Source: Gammaproteobacteria bacterium (GTDB taxonomy: Bacteria; Pseudomonadota; Gammaproteobacteria; Steroidobacterales; Foliamicaceae). From it: a DNA stretch of 64,000 nucleotides. Within the stretch, counting starts at the first letter, position 1. Each line of letters opens with the position of its first letter. Shown here one piece after another: positions 1-8,230 of the stretch. The notes beneath the pieces were generated by a model. That model did not search any database, had not been told where the DNA came from, and saw nothing but the letters and a program-made list of their open reading frames with translations. Position numbers and translations under genes: made by a program. Where the stretch lies: assembly GCA_026708965.1 (NCBI GenBank), contig JAPOTY010000016.1, positions 1 to 64,000 of the forward strand, in the 5' to 3' direction.

Positions 1-40
1 CTCACAAACGCATACTCCACCTTAACAACCTGTCCGAATT

Positions 41-1189
41 TTGGGGCCCACTTCAGAATTCAAGCTTGATCTGGTTGACGGCTTTGCAGGAGGCGGAACT
101 TTCCTGAGCAACGGCGAAACGATTTCCGGCACTCCGTTGATCATGCTGGAGGAGTCCAAGAGCGCTAGTCAGAGGCTAAATCAGGGCCGTGCGCGGCATC
201 TAAAGTTCAATTGCAAGCACTATTTTGTTGATGCCGAGCAAGCCCATACGGATCATCTTCGCAAAGTATTGACTGATCGCGGCTATCCACCTGATGACGA
301 GAAGATAGTGCTCCGTGCCAGCCGATTCGAGAATGAGGTTGGTAGCGTCATTAAGGGAATACAGAGTCGGCAGCAGCGCGCCGGCAGAGCCATTTTCCTC
401 CTTGATCAAACCGGGTTCTCGAAAGTGGGACTCCGGCTTGTCAAGCGAATCATGGGCGAATTGCCTGGAGCAGAAGTCATACTAACCTTTGCTGCGGATG
501 CGCTGATTAACCACCTGTCAGAGAAGACAGCTTTTATTAGAGCGGTAGCGCCCCTTGAGCTGACGGAATCTCAAATTCGCCAGATGATCGAATCGAGAGA
601 ATATGACGGCGGAAGAGCGCTAGTGCAGAGAACGTTGCGAACACACATACGCAGTGTGACAGGCGCAGATTTTGATACGCCATTCTTCATTAGGCCGTTG
701 CAGTCACGGCGCTCACTTTGGTTTGTTCACTTATCGAGACATCCCACCGCCCGCGATGTGATGATCCAACGTCATTGGGAGAATCTGAATACTTTCCAGC
801 ATTATGGTCCCGGGGACTTCGGGATGCTCGGCTGGGACGCGCTGCGAGACTCTGAGTCATTGCCTCTATTCAATTTCACTCAAGCCGACTCCCAGCAATT
901 GCACGAACAATTGTTGAACTCAGTACCCCAAAAGTTATTTGCTCTGGCATCCGAAACGCCGATTAGCGTCGAGGTCATGCGGCATGGGTTTGCCAATGAA
1001 ATTGCGGCCCGATACTCAGATCTCGATAAAGTTTGTTTGCAGCTTGCCCAAGAAAGAGAAATTGATATTCTCCGGGCAGATGGGAGGTTGCGTTCACGCA
1101 GCCTTCAACATTTGCGGCCAGACGATCGGATTGCGTTTCCTCAAACGCTGATGCTTCCGGGGATATCACGCCTCCGCCAGAGACGATGA
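41..1189 (+). CDS. tcmP: Three-Cys-motif partner protein TcmP family, 5' end apparently frameshifted
   Basis: The 382 residues from a nominal TTG start match the TcmP family in pattern. A nucleotide-binding-like motif DLVDGFAGGG lies at about residues 10-19, followed by the PLI.LEE, RLN.GR and YFVDAEQ blocks and FLLDQTGFSKV near residue 120. The start is probably not real. The preceding bases read in another frame as HKRILHLNNLSEFWGP, which looks like the missing N-terminus, and that frame joins this one through a T/G/C homopolymer run at 39-50. TcmP proteins accompany a three-Cys (Gp37/Gp68-like) protein that would lie left of the window; their biochemical role is not established. Codon use is clearly less GC-rich than in the housekeeping genes, which suggests transfer together with the neighbouring defence-type genes. 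Confidence 0.72.
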   Translation: MGPTSEFKLDLVDGFAGGGTFLSNGETISGTPLIMLEESKSASQRLNQGRARHLKFNCKHYFVDAEQAHTDHLRKVLTDRGYPPDDEKIVLRASRFENEVGSVIKGIQSRQQRAGRAIFLLDQTGFSKVGLRLVKRIMGELPGAEVILTFAADALINHLSEKTAFIRAVAPLELTESQIRQMIESREYDGGRALVQRTLRTHIRSVTGADFDTPFFIRPLQSRRSLWFVHLSRHPTARDVMIQRHWENLNTFQHYGPGDFGMLGWDALRDSESLPLFNFTQADSQQLHEQLLNSVPQKLFALASETPISVEVMRHGFANEIAARYSDLDKVCLQLAQEREIDILRADGRLRSRSLQHLRPDDRIAFPQTLMLPGISRLRQRR

Positions 1190-1276
1190 TCCCGATTCGC
1201 ACAATAAGCGACAACCTTTGCAGGCATAGTAGCGAGTCGTCGTGATAGACTTTTCCCGTCCACAAGGATGCTGACC

Positions 1277-1786
1277 ATGGCAAGCGAAGAACTCAGGCGC
1301 GATATCTGGTACCAATTGGCCGAAGCGGGACGCTCGGCACGGTACTACGTGTCCTATCGCGATAGCACGCAGAGGAAACACTTGTCGATACGCGGGCTGC
1401 TGCTCTTTGCTTCGATTCTGGGCACGGCTTCCCTAACCGGGATTTTTCCTGATTCGTGGGTAGTAATAGAACCCATTGCCGCCATCTCCATCGCCGTTGT
1501 TGTTGTTATCGACTTCACTCTCAACTTTGGCGACAAGGCCAAACTGCTAAACATCATTGCGCTCGAATGCCTGAAGATTGAACAAGATTGCCATCGGCTC
1601 TGGCGGGATGCCAACATGGCGGAATCCGATGATGGAGAATTGCGTAAGCGAAGCCAGCGGCTGGATGATCAGCTACTGGATATCACCGGCAAAGCCATCG
1701 ATCAAGACATAACGGAAAAGGAGGGGCTCAACGAAAAAGCTGAACAAACGGCCATCCGTTTGCTTGAGCAGCGGTACTCGGTCTAA
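1277..1786 (+). CDS. Two-transmembrane SLATT-like membrane protein
   Basis: This 169-residue protein begins with a short amphipathic segment. Two hydrophobic helices follow, at about residues 36-55 and 62-83, separated by a very short turn. A charged helical cytoplasmic tail of about 85 residues completes it. That architecture resembles the SLATT class of two-TM effector domains, which are found in nucleotide-signalling and other conflict systems; the family call is by topology only. The start at 1277 is preferred over 1268 because the AAGGA at 1264-1268 is about 8 bases upstream of it but abuts the earlier ATG. The stop overlaps the next start in TAATG, so the two genes should be translated together. 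Lying between TcmP and a restriction enzyme, it may be a membrane effector. Confidence 0.6.
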   Translation: MASEELRRDIWYQLAEAGRSARYYVSYRDSTQRKHLSIRGLLLFASILGTASLTGIFPDSWVVIEPIAAISIAVVVVIDFTLNFGDKAKLLNIIALECLKIEQDCHRLWRDANMAESDDGELRKRSQRLDDQLLDITGKAIDQDITEKEGLNEKAEQTAIRLLEQRYSV

Positions 1787-1914
1787 TGGCCTCCTCCGGG
1801 CCGGTTCGCGACGTGCGGAGCATCTATCCGCCAAAGCCGGGGAAAATTCCCGTGCCGCCACCACCTCCACCACCCCCGCCACCGGTGCCGTCACCTCCGC
1901 CGAAGAGTAAGTGA
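1786..1914 (+). CDS. 42-residue polyproline microprotein, coupled to the SLATT-like gene
   Basis: An ATG overlaps the preceding stop codon (TAATG, 1784-1788) and opens a 42-codon frame ending in TGA at 1912-1914. The product starts MASSGPVRDVRSIYPPKPGK and continues with a run of ten consecutive prolines, then VPSPPPKSK. There is no signal peptide or membrane segment. Ten prolines should stall ribosomes without EF-P and would form a rigid PPII helix, so a role as ligand, tether or translation-sensitive regulator is conceivable. Reality is supported by the stop-start overlap and by the clean end 25 bases before a convergent gene. Low complexity argues for caution. I recognise no family. Confidence 0.5.
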   Translation: MASSGPVRDVRSIYPPKPGKIPVPPPPPPPPPPVPSPPPKSK

Positions 1915-1939
1915 TCCTGGGGCCGGAAGGCGCGCAACA

Positions 1940-4900
1940 TCATTTTTCATGGCTCTGCCTGCTGACGGTGAGGAGGAGGGCGGCGATGCGGCGGGCGGTT
2001 TGGGTGAAGTGGTGGGCTTCTTCGGGGGTGAGGGGGCGGTTGAGGATGGTTTGTTCGCGGTAGGAGAGATATTTTTTGAGGACTTGGTAGCCGCCGAGCT
2101 TGTAGTGCCAGACGGCGGCGGGGACGTTGCGCCAGAAGGCGCGGTTGTTGAGGTGGATGTCGAAGGTGGAGTCGCCCAGCGTCGGCACGGCATCGGCGAG
2201 CGCGGCGCGTTCTTCGGGGGTGTATTCGCGCTCCGTCAGTTGGCCTTGGCCCGGCATGACGGCTTGGGCGGCGCCGTGGTGTCCCCAGCCGGCGGTGATG
2301 GCGTAGTCGCTGCCGGCCATATTGCTTGCGTTGGCGGTGGCGGGCACGGCGATGGCTGCGATTTCCGGGCGCAACGGGCCTTGGGTGATGCCGGGCACGG
2401 GGGTTTCGGGATCGAGCAGCCGGGCGATTTCGCGGCCTCGGGCGGCGGATTGGGCGAGGATTTGCGCGGCCTCGGAGCGGGCGGAAGCGGAGGCGCTATA
2501 GGGAGCGGGCCAGCCGGGGAGGGGGATGCGCGGCCATTCCATGCGCAGCGCGCCGGCGTTGGCCTCGCGGTAGGCGGGGTCGTGCAGCACTGCGAGCGCG
2601 TGATGGAACAGGTCTTCGACTGAAACGCCCGCCGCCGCGATGTATTTCTCGGCGGCGGCGGATAAATTGGCGCGTCGATCGGGCATTCCGTCCGCCGTCC
2701 GCATGCCGTCGTCATGGAGCCAACACGGAATGCAAGTGGCGCCTCTATCCATTAAGTCGAGACATCCCATGCTTGAAATTACCTGCGGGCGTGACCAAGC
2801 TCGACGAGGCTTTTTCTGCGCGACTATCCAAAGATTCCCATCAAACACATGCGGCTTGTAATCGGAGCGCTTCTCGTCCAGCAGTTTCGTGTCCCGCTCC
2901 CAGTACAGCCAGCGGTTATCGAATGGCCGGTAGGCGAAACGAATAATCCCGGATTCGATGCTCGGAGCGCCGTCCATCCTGCCCCGCGCAAGCAGCCCGT
3001 CCCGCACCTTGGCGGCGTCGAAGCGCGCCGTGGTTTTCATCACCGTCGGATAACGCCGCCCGATTTCCTCGTGGGTCAAGTTCTTGTTGAAGTAATCCGT
3101 GATGCGCGCCTCAAGACGATTCCGGTCGATATCCACCAGAAACGAATCGCGGCTGGTTTTCACGCCTGGAAACGACGCGGGGAACAGCTCGGGCAGCGAC
3201 GGCCAATCGAACCACTCGTCGCTCACCGCCGTGGGCAGGAACGGCAATCCGAGCGGCAGCACGGGATTATTATTCCCGTAGAGGGATTCGGCGGAGCGCT
3301 CCGCCGTCGCCGCAAGCGTCTCGCGCTTGGCCTGCCCCCATAGATGGCGGAATGCAATAGGCCGGCTTGGGGCAATGGTGTTGGCAACATAGCGGTCCGT
3401 CGGTTCGGGCGCTGCGGAGCGCCGGGCGGGTTGTCGCCCGCCACGCCGTCCGGCAAACGTCCCCGGCTCGCCGGATGCGCGTTCGCCTTTGCGCACCAGC
3501 GTCGCGATCGCCGTGCCGACCTGGATGCCGACCGGATCGCTTTCGGTCGAGAAGATGCTGGGGTCCGGCGAGCCGTCGGGCGCCACTTTGCCAGTTTTGT
3601 ATTTGTCGCCGTTGAGGCAATCGATGCGGATGGCGTCGAACGCCTCAAGGTAGCGTTCGCGCATGCCGGTGAAGGATAGGCCGTCCAGCCACGAGTAGTT
3701 GGAAATAAAGCACACCACGCCTTGGCCGGTCTGCTCGGCGATGCGCCGCTCGGCCATGCGGAAAAAGCGCACGTAGAGATCGTTGAGGCCCTGGCCCTGG
3801 GGGCGGCGCACACGCTTGGTCTCGCGGTATGCGTTTGATAATTCGCGTTCTTCGTCCATGGCCATTCCGGCAAAGCCGTTGTAGGGCGGATTGCCTAGGA
3901 TCACGAGGATGGGGCGGGCGCGCTTCACTTGGTTGGCCTTGTCGCGCTCCTCTTCCAGTTCCGGGAAGGCCACCACCTGCTTTTCCTTAATCGCGGGTTC
4001 CCAGCCGGTGAGCGCGTTGGTGAGATACACGCCAACCCGCTCCAAGCCGTCGTCGGCCAGGGCCGCATCCAGATCCTGCATGGCGAGGCCCACTTGCAGG
4101 TGCGCCACCACGAAGGGCGCAGGCATGATCTCGAAGCCGAACACGCGCTCCACGGCCGCCTTCCTCACCATCGAGCCGGTCAGCGCGCCTAGGCCGCGGC
4201 CTTGCAGATTGGCGGCGATGCGCCGCAGCACTTCGGCGAGGTAGGCGCCGGTGCCGCAGCAGGGATCGAGAATATAAACGTTGTCCGCCGCCAGACCGTC
4301 GGCGATGCCGAGATCGTCCTTCAGGGCGCGGTCCACACGGGCCACCATGTACTGCACCACCTCGCTTGGCGTGTACCAAACGCCCAGTTGCTTGCGAAGC
4401 TCAGGATCGAAGGCCTCGAGGAACGGCTCGTAGAAATAGGGCACGGCCTCGCCTTGGTCGAAGCGCTTGAAAAACTCAGGGCGGTCCACGCGGTTGAGCG
4501 CGGCGCCGGTCCAGTCCAGCACCTCAACCAAGCCCAGCGGCTGCAAGCGCATCGGGTTGGCCAGCTGGTGGAACAGGGCCTGCAATACAGGGGCGCGCAA
4601 ATGCCAAACGGCATTCTGCCAGCGAAAGGCCGCATCGGCTGGCGGATTGGAGCGCGTCCACAGCACCCAGGCCGAAAACACGCCGTAGAACAGCGTTTGC
4701 ACCAGCGTGGAGCGGAAGAAATGATCGCCGCGTTGGCCTTCAAAGCTTACGCCGAGCGCTTCTTCCAGCGCCGAGCGGATATCTTCGAGCGCGGGCGCAT
4801 CGCCCGCCTGCTCGACCCGCGCCAGCCCGTCGCGCGCATACGAAGCCAGCAGCTCGGCCAAGTCTTTAGGCTCGGCCAGCGCGGCCTTGTGGGACAGCGC

Positions 4901-5437
4901 GCGGCGCAGATACTCGACCAAGCCCGGGCCGGTTGCGCGCGCGAAGGCGCGCGGTTTCTCGACGGCAAGGTACAGCGCCTCGGCGCTTTCGGCCAGTCGG
5001 AACGTCTCAAGCGCGGTTTCCTCGCCGTTCCCGCCTTGGCCCAGAAGCTCGAACTCGCGCAGGTTGGTGAGCAGCACCAAGCGGTAATGCCGCCAGTATC
5101 GGCTCGCTTGGTCGCGGACTGCGGGCGATTTCATATCCTCTTCGGGGGCCTTCACTTCAACCACGCCGCGATCCGCGCCGCGGCCCTCCGGCGAGCGCCT
5201 TTTGGCGGCTCGCTTTTCGGCGAAGAGAGACATGTCGGGCAGGCCGGCGCCCTCGTCTTTCGGGCTTGCAATGCAACGCACCCGGGGCGTGAGGCTGGCG
5301 CCCACGGCGTTGAACAGATTGACCAGCGCCGGGTAGCTGGAAAGCTCGCCCGTCCCGGCGCCGGATTGCCGAATCCGCCGCACTTCGGCGAAGAAGGCTT
5401 CCACCGCCGCTATCAGCTTAGGGTTCGCCGCCGGCAT
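1940..5437 (-). CDS. Single-chain restriction-modification enzyme: PD-(D/E)xK nuclease fused to N6-adenine methyltransferase, ISP-like without helicase
   Basis: This 1165-residue protein should both cut and methylate DNA. The N-terminal nuclease shows P67-D68, E94-x-K96 and Q110xxxY114, a complete RecB/Mrr-type PD-(D/E)xK site with QxxxY. A helical coupler follows to about residue 340. The methyltransferase has YTP motif X near 355, DPCCGTG (SAM motif I) at 391-397 and the catalytic NPPY at 516-519. The C-terminal half resembles the target-recognition part of type ISP enzymes. ISP enzymes proper carry a helicase between nuclease and methylase and run to about 1500 residues; none is present here, so it behaves more like a type IIG/IIL enzyme. 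Residues about 650-696 form an odd G/R/A/P-rich insert. It is convergent with the SLATT-like pair. Confidence 0.85.
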   Translation of the reverse strand: MPAANPKLIAAVEAFFAEVRRIRQSGAGTGELSSYPALVNLFNAVGASLTPRVRCIASPKDEGAGLPDMSLFAEKRAAKRRSPEGRGADRGVVEVKAPEEDMKSPAVRDQASRYWRHYRLVLLTNLREFELLGQGGNGEETALETFRLAESAEALYLAVEKPRAFARATGPGLVEYLRRALSHKAALAEPKDLAELLASYARDGLARVEQAGDAPALEDIRSALEEALGVSFEGQRGDHFFRSTLVQTLFYGVFSAWVLWTRSNPPADAAFRWQNAVWHLRAPVLQALFHQLANPMRLQPLGLVEVLDWTGAALNRVDRPEFFKRFDQGEAVPYFYEPFLEAFDPELRKQLGVWYTPSEVVQYMVARVDRALKDDLGIADGLAADNVYILDPCCGTGAYLAEVLRRIAANLQGRGLGALTGSMVRKAAVERVFGFEIMPAPFVVAHLQVGLAMQDLDAALADDGLERVGVYLTNALTGWEPAIKEKQVVAFPELEEERDKANQVKRARPILVILGNPPYNGFAGMAMDEERELSNAYRETKRVRRPQGQGLNDLYVRFFRMAERRIAEQTGQGVVCFISNYSWLDGLSFTGMRERYLEAFDAIRIDCLNGDKYKTGKVAPDGSPDPSIFSTESDPVGIQVGTAIATLVRKGERASGEPGTFAGRRGGRQPARRSAAPEPTDRYVANTIAPSRPIAFRHLWGQAKRETLAATAERSAESLYGNNNPVLPLGLPFLPTAVSDEWFDWPSLPELFPASFPGVKTSRDSFLVDIDRNRLEARITDYFNKNLTHEEIGRRYPTVMKTTARFDAAKVRDGLLARGRMDGAPSIESGIIRFAYRPFDNRWLYWERDTKLLDEKRSDYKPHVFDGNLWIVAQKKPRRAWSRPQVISSMGCLDLMDRGATCIPCWLHDDGMRTADGMPDRRANLSAAAEKYIAAAGVSVEDLFHHALAVLHDPAYREANAGALRMEWPRIPLPGWPAPYSASASARSEAAQILAQSAARGREIARLLDPETPVPGITQGPLRPEIAAIAVPATANASNMAGSDYAITAGWGHHGAAQAVMPGQGQLTEREYTPEERAALADAVPTLGDSTFDIHLNNRAFWRNVPAAVWHYKLGGYQVLKKYLSYREQTILNRPLTPEEAHHFTQTARRIAALLLTVSRQSHEK
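3408..3442. repeat. Adjacent short palindromes inside the restriction-modification gene
   Basis: Two small inverted repeats sit back to back: 6-bp arms at 3408-3413/3418-3423 with a 4-base loop, and 6-bp arms at 3425-3430/3437-3442 with a 6-base loop. They fall in the codons of a low-complexity G/R/A/P-rich segment that seems to interrupt the methylase-to-recognition-domain sequence. This looks like an in-frame palindromic repeat insertion; high GC alone could also give such stems. Confidence 0.35.
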
Positions 5438-5457
5438 TTTTATAGAGGATGGACGGC

Positions 5458-5856
5458 TTAGCCGAGTCGGCTGAAACCGGGCGCGCGCGCCAGTTCGCGG
5501 TCGAAGGTGTAGGTGACGGAAGCGCCGGCCGAGGAAGCGCTTTCTCCTATCAGATAGTCCGAGAAATCGGCTTTTCCCGCAGCATAACCCTGAATCGCGG
5601 CACTGACTGCGGCGCGATTCTCGAACTCGAATTCCTCTGCCGCCAATATCCGCCGCAGGGTTTGCAGAATATGGGTTCTAGCCAGACCATACACGGATTC
5701 CAATACCCATTCCATTTCGCATAGAACGATATTCGGCAATAGGACTCGCTCCCCGGCGGCCACGGCGCGCTGCAACAGTTCCCCGGCTTGCCTGGCCTGC
5801 TGCGCTTGGTCGTTCAGCAGCAGGCGCAGCAGCAGATTGGTGTCGAAAGCGATCAT
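5458..5856 (-). CDS. vapC: PIN-domain ribonuclease toxin, VapC type
   Basis: The 132-residue protein has the PIN acidic set: D5 in MIAFDTN, E47 in LCEMEW, D97 and D100 in KADFSDY, and D119 in TFDREL. These residues bind Mg2+/Mn2+ for single-strand RNA cleavage in VapC toxins. I chose the start that overlaps the antitoxin stop by four bases (5853-5856), because longer in-frame starts run through the antitoxin gene. It forms a standard toxin-antitoxin operon with the upstream AbrB-type gene. Its place next to the restriction enzyme fits a defence or stabilisation cluster. Its RNA target cannot be read from sequence. Confidence 0.9.
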   Translation of the reverse strand: MIAFDTNLLLRLLLNDQAQQARQAGELLQRAVAAGERVLLPNIVLCEMEWVLESVYGLARTHILQTLRRILAAEEFEFENRAAVSAAIQGYAAGKADFSDYLIGESASSAGASVTYTFDRELARAPGFSRLG

Positions 5857-6110
5857 TGGCGGCCATGCTTGGCTACCGCTCTGGCCCGTAAAGCCTCGCG
5901 GACAGCGTTCTTGCCCAGCTGTTCGCCTGCGGCAAATGGCGCCAGGAATCCGAGCAAGGGCTGCTGTCCGCGGCGCAGAGGACGCAGCCGCACGGCGCCC
6001 TCCCGATCGAATTCGAAGGCCAGCCGGTCGCCCGCCTCCACCGCCATTCGGGAGCGAACGGCTTTGGGAATCGTGACCTGTCCCTTGCTGGTGATCTTTG
6101 CAGTATCCAT
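5853..6110 (-). CDS. vapB: AbrB/SpoVT-type antitoxin, VapB
   Basis: The first 45 residues of this 85-residue protein are a swapped-hairpin AbrB DNA-binding domain (ITSKGQVTIPKAVR, then LAFEFDREGAVRLRP). The C-terminal 40 residues should wrap and inhibit VapC. A good AAGGAG ribosome site lies just upstream of the ATG on the minus strand. It precedes and overlaps vapC, the usual order, so the complex probably autorepresses a promoter in the AT-richer gap 6111-6180. No clear operator palindrome was identified. Confidence 0.9.
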   Translation of the reverse strand: MDTAKITSKGQVTIPKAVRSRMAVEAGDRLAFEFDREGAVRLRPLRRGQQPLLGFLAPFAAGEQLGKNAVREALRARAVAKHGRQ

Positions 6111-6274
6111 ATTGGCTCCTTACAAATAAGGGTATTTCTTCAAATAGTAATGCTTTATCTGTCGCTCCACAACCTCGGCAGCAAATTCCGCGCGCTGGCT
6201 CTTTACGCCTACCGCAATGCCGGATATGTTTTGATTGGGAGTTGCCCGGCACAGCAAGCATCAGAATAACCGTC

Positions 6275-7546
6275 ATGCCCAAGCGGATAACGCAGGATAT
6301 CGAGCCGGTGGCGGGGAATGGCTTGCTGCACCGGCGGCTGTTTCTGAAGCGGGGCGCGGCGGCGCTGGGCGCGGGATCGCTGGGGCTGATGACGGCGGCG
6401 CGGGCGAAAGAATTGCCTCCGTGGATGCAGGCGCCGGGCCGGGCGCTGAGCGGTTACGGCAGCCGTTCCCGTTTCGAGGGGCATGTGCAGCGCCAGCCGC
6501 TGTCCGCCAAAGGCACCGACGGCGCGGGCGGTTCGTGGACGCCGCTGGAATCGCTGGAAGGCATGATCACGCCCAATCCCCTGCACTTTGAGCGCCACCA
6601 CAGCGGCATTCCGGATATCGACCCCAACCGGCATCGGCTGCTGATTCACGGCATGGTGAAGCGCGAGCTGTTTTTCGATATGGACTCGCTTTTGCGCTAC
6701 CCCATGGTTTCGCGCACGCAGTTCATCGAGTGTTCGGGCAACAGTTATCTGGCGGGCCTGCCGGCGGAGCCTGTCAACGCCACCTGCGGCGCGCTTCACG
6801 GCTTGGTGGCCTGCAGCGAATGGACCGGCGTGCCGCTTTCCATCCTGCTGGATGAGGCCGGCGTGGATCCTGCCGCTGCCTGGATTCTGGCCGAAGGCGC
6901 GGATGCGGCCGCCATGAGCCGCAGCGTTCCGCTCGCCAAAGCCATGGACGACGCGCTGCTGGCGATTTACCAGAACGGGGAGCGCCTGCGGCCGGACAAC
7001 GGCTATCCGCTGCGGCTGTTTCTGCCGGGGTACGAGGGCAATATGAGCGTTAAGTGGCTGCGGCGCATCAAGGTGGCCGCCACGCCTGCCATGACGAGGG
7101 ACGAGACCGCCAAGTATTCGGACCTGAGGCCGGACGGACAGGCGCTGCTGTTTACCTTTCCCATGGAAGTGAAATCGGTGATCACGTCGCCATCGCCCGG
7201 ACTGGAGCTTGCCGGGCCGGGGCTTTACCAGATTTCCGGCATGGCCTGGTCGGGTTTGGGGCGGATCGCCCGGGTCGAGGTGTCCGCCGACCGCGGCGCA
7301 ACCTGGGCCGAAGCGGCTTTGTCCGGGCCGGTGCTCGACAAGGCCGTCACGCGGTTCCGCATGGCGTGGCGCTGGGATGGCTCGCCGTCGGTGATTATGA
7401 GCCGCGCGACGGATGAAACGGGCGCCGCGCAGCCCGCGCGCGAAGCGCTGATTGCCGCCAAAGGCCGCAAGTTCACCTATCACTACAACGGCATTCAGGC
7501 CTGGCGCATCGGCAGCGACGGTCAGGCGGGCAACGTGTATGCCTAG
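6275..7546 (+). CDS. soxC: Sulfite dehydrogenase molybdopterin subunit SoxC
   Basis: SoxC carries molybdenum cofactor and, with the cytochrome SoxD, oxidises sulfur intermediates or sulfite in the periplasm. The 423-residue product begins with a Tat signal (R20-R21-L-F-L-K, hydrophobic stretch to about 41). C153 in IECSGN is the Mo-ligand cysteine, the oxidoreductase domain spans about 95-270, and a Mo-co dimerisation domain fills the C-terminus. I start at 6275 rather than the longer frame because the Tat motif then sits 20 residues in. It overlaps soxD by a few bases. No soxXYZAB genes are in the window, so it may work as a stand-alone sulfite oxidase rather than within a full Sox cycle. 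Confidence 0.9.
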   Translation: MPKRITQDIEPVAGNGLLHRRLFLKRGAAALGAGSLGLMTAARAKELPPWMQAPGRALSGYGSRSRFEGHVQRQPLSAKGTDGAGGSWTPLESLEGMITPNPLHFERHHSGIPDIDPNRHRLLIHGMVKRELFFDMDSLLRYPMVSRTQFIECSGNSYLAGLPAEPVNATCGALHGLVACSEWTGVPLSILLDEAGVDPAAAWILAEGADAAAMSRSVPLAKAMDDALLAIYQNGERLRPDNGYPLRLFLPGYEGNMSVKWLRRIKVAATPAMTRDETAKYSDLRPDGQALLFTFPMEVKSVITSPSPGLELAGPGLYQISGMAWSGLGRIARVEVSADRGATWAEAALSGPVLDKAVTRFRMAWRWDGSPSVIMSRATDETGAAQPAREALIAAKGRKFTYHYNGIQAWRIGSDGQAGNVYA

Positions 7547-8186
7547 CCCGGATATGGCGCCAAGGCGCGCCAATTTGCGATGCCGGCTCGCTGGCGCCGA
7601 CGCTCCATCGAGCAGGGGCATACGCAACAGGCGGGCTGGTTTGGCGGCGGCGTTCGGCGCGGCGCTGGCCCTTGCCGCCGCTGCCGGGGCCAACCCGGAT
7701 CAAGCCACGGAATTGCCTGAAGGGCCGGGTCTGGGCGTGGAGGCCGCGGCGGAAGAGGTCGCCGAATGGGATATCAGCATCCAGCCCAACGGCGAAGGAC
7801 TGCCGCCGGGCTCCGGCACGGCGGTTGGCGGCGCGGGCTTGTATGCGCTGCATTGCCTTTCCTGCCACGGCGCCGAGGGCAAGGGCCAGCTGAACGACGC
7901 GCTGGCCGGCGGCCACGGCACGCTCGACGGGCCGGCCCCGCGGAAGACCGTGGGCAGCTTCTGGCCCTATGCGACCACGGTATTCGACTATATCCGCCGC
8001 GCCATGCCCTACCAGCGGCCGCAATCGCTGAGCGACGACCAAGTCTATGCCTTGACGGCGTACCTGCTGTTCCTCAACGGAATCATCGGCGAGAACGACG
8101 TGATGGATGCCCGCGCCCTGCCCGCCGTGCAAATGCCCAACCGCGATCATTTCATCCTCGCCTACCCGCTCCCTGAGGACGATTGA
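7539..8186 (+). CDS. soxD: Cytochrome c subunit of sulfite dehydrogenase, SoxD-like
   Basis: A single haem c site, C106-LS-C-H110, lies in the class-I cytochrome half of this 215-residue protein, with MPYQRP as a likely distal-methionine region. It would take electrons from SoxC. ATG 7539 overlaps the soxC stop, ATG 7554 is also possible, and a TTG near 7641 would start directly at the hydrophobic signal segment. The doubt arises because codons at 7603-7639 match the stem of a repeat found at 10.2 kb, so the first 34 residues may be repeat-derived rather than original coding sequence. SoxD proteins of model organisms are longer and often dihaem, so this is a short form. Confidence 0.82.
   Translation: MPSPDMAPRRANLRCRLAGADAPSSRGIRNRRAGLAAAFGAALALAAAAGANPDQATELPEGPGLGVEAAAEEVAEWDISIQPNGEGLPPGSGTAVGGAGLYALHCLSCHGAEGKGQLNDALAGGHGTLDGPAPRKTVGSFWPYATTVFDYIRRAMPYQRPQSLSDDQVYALTAYLLFLNGIIGENDVMDARALPAVQMPNRDHFILAYPLPEDD
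7603..7639. repeat. Half-copy of the 10.2-kb hairpin stem inside soxD
   Basis: CTCC followed, after a short divergent stretch, by CAGGGGCATACGCAACAGGC and GGGCTGG closely matches the right stem and flank of the hairpin at 10283-10320 (two transitions). There is no conserved loop and no matching left arm here. It lies in the coding region just before the presumed signal peptide. Confidence 0.65.
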
Positions 8187-8230
8187 GGCTGGCTTCTCCG
8201 ATCACGGTTCGCCGGCCGCGCCGCTTAGAT

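Noticed and set aside
4202-5461. Long plus-strand open frame (419 codons)
   Set aside because: It mirrors the restriction-modification gene on the other strand; composition is antisense-like and no family pattern is visible.
6209-7693. 494-codon minus-strand frame over soxC
   Set aside because: The plus strand has a complete SoxC with Tat signal and Mo-ligand cysteine; the minus frame matches nothing.
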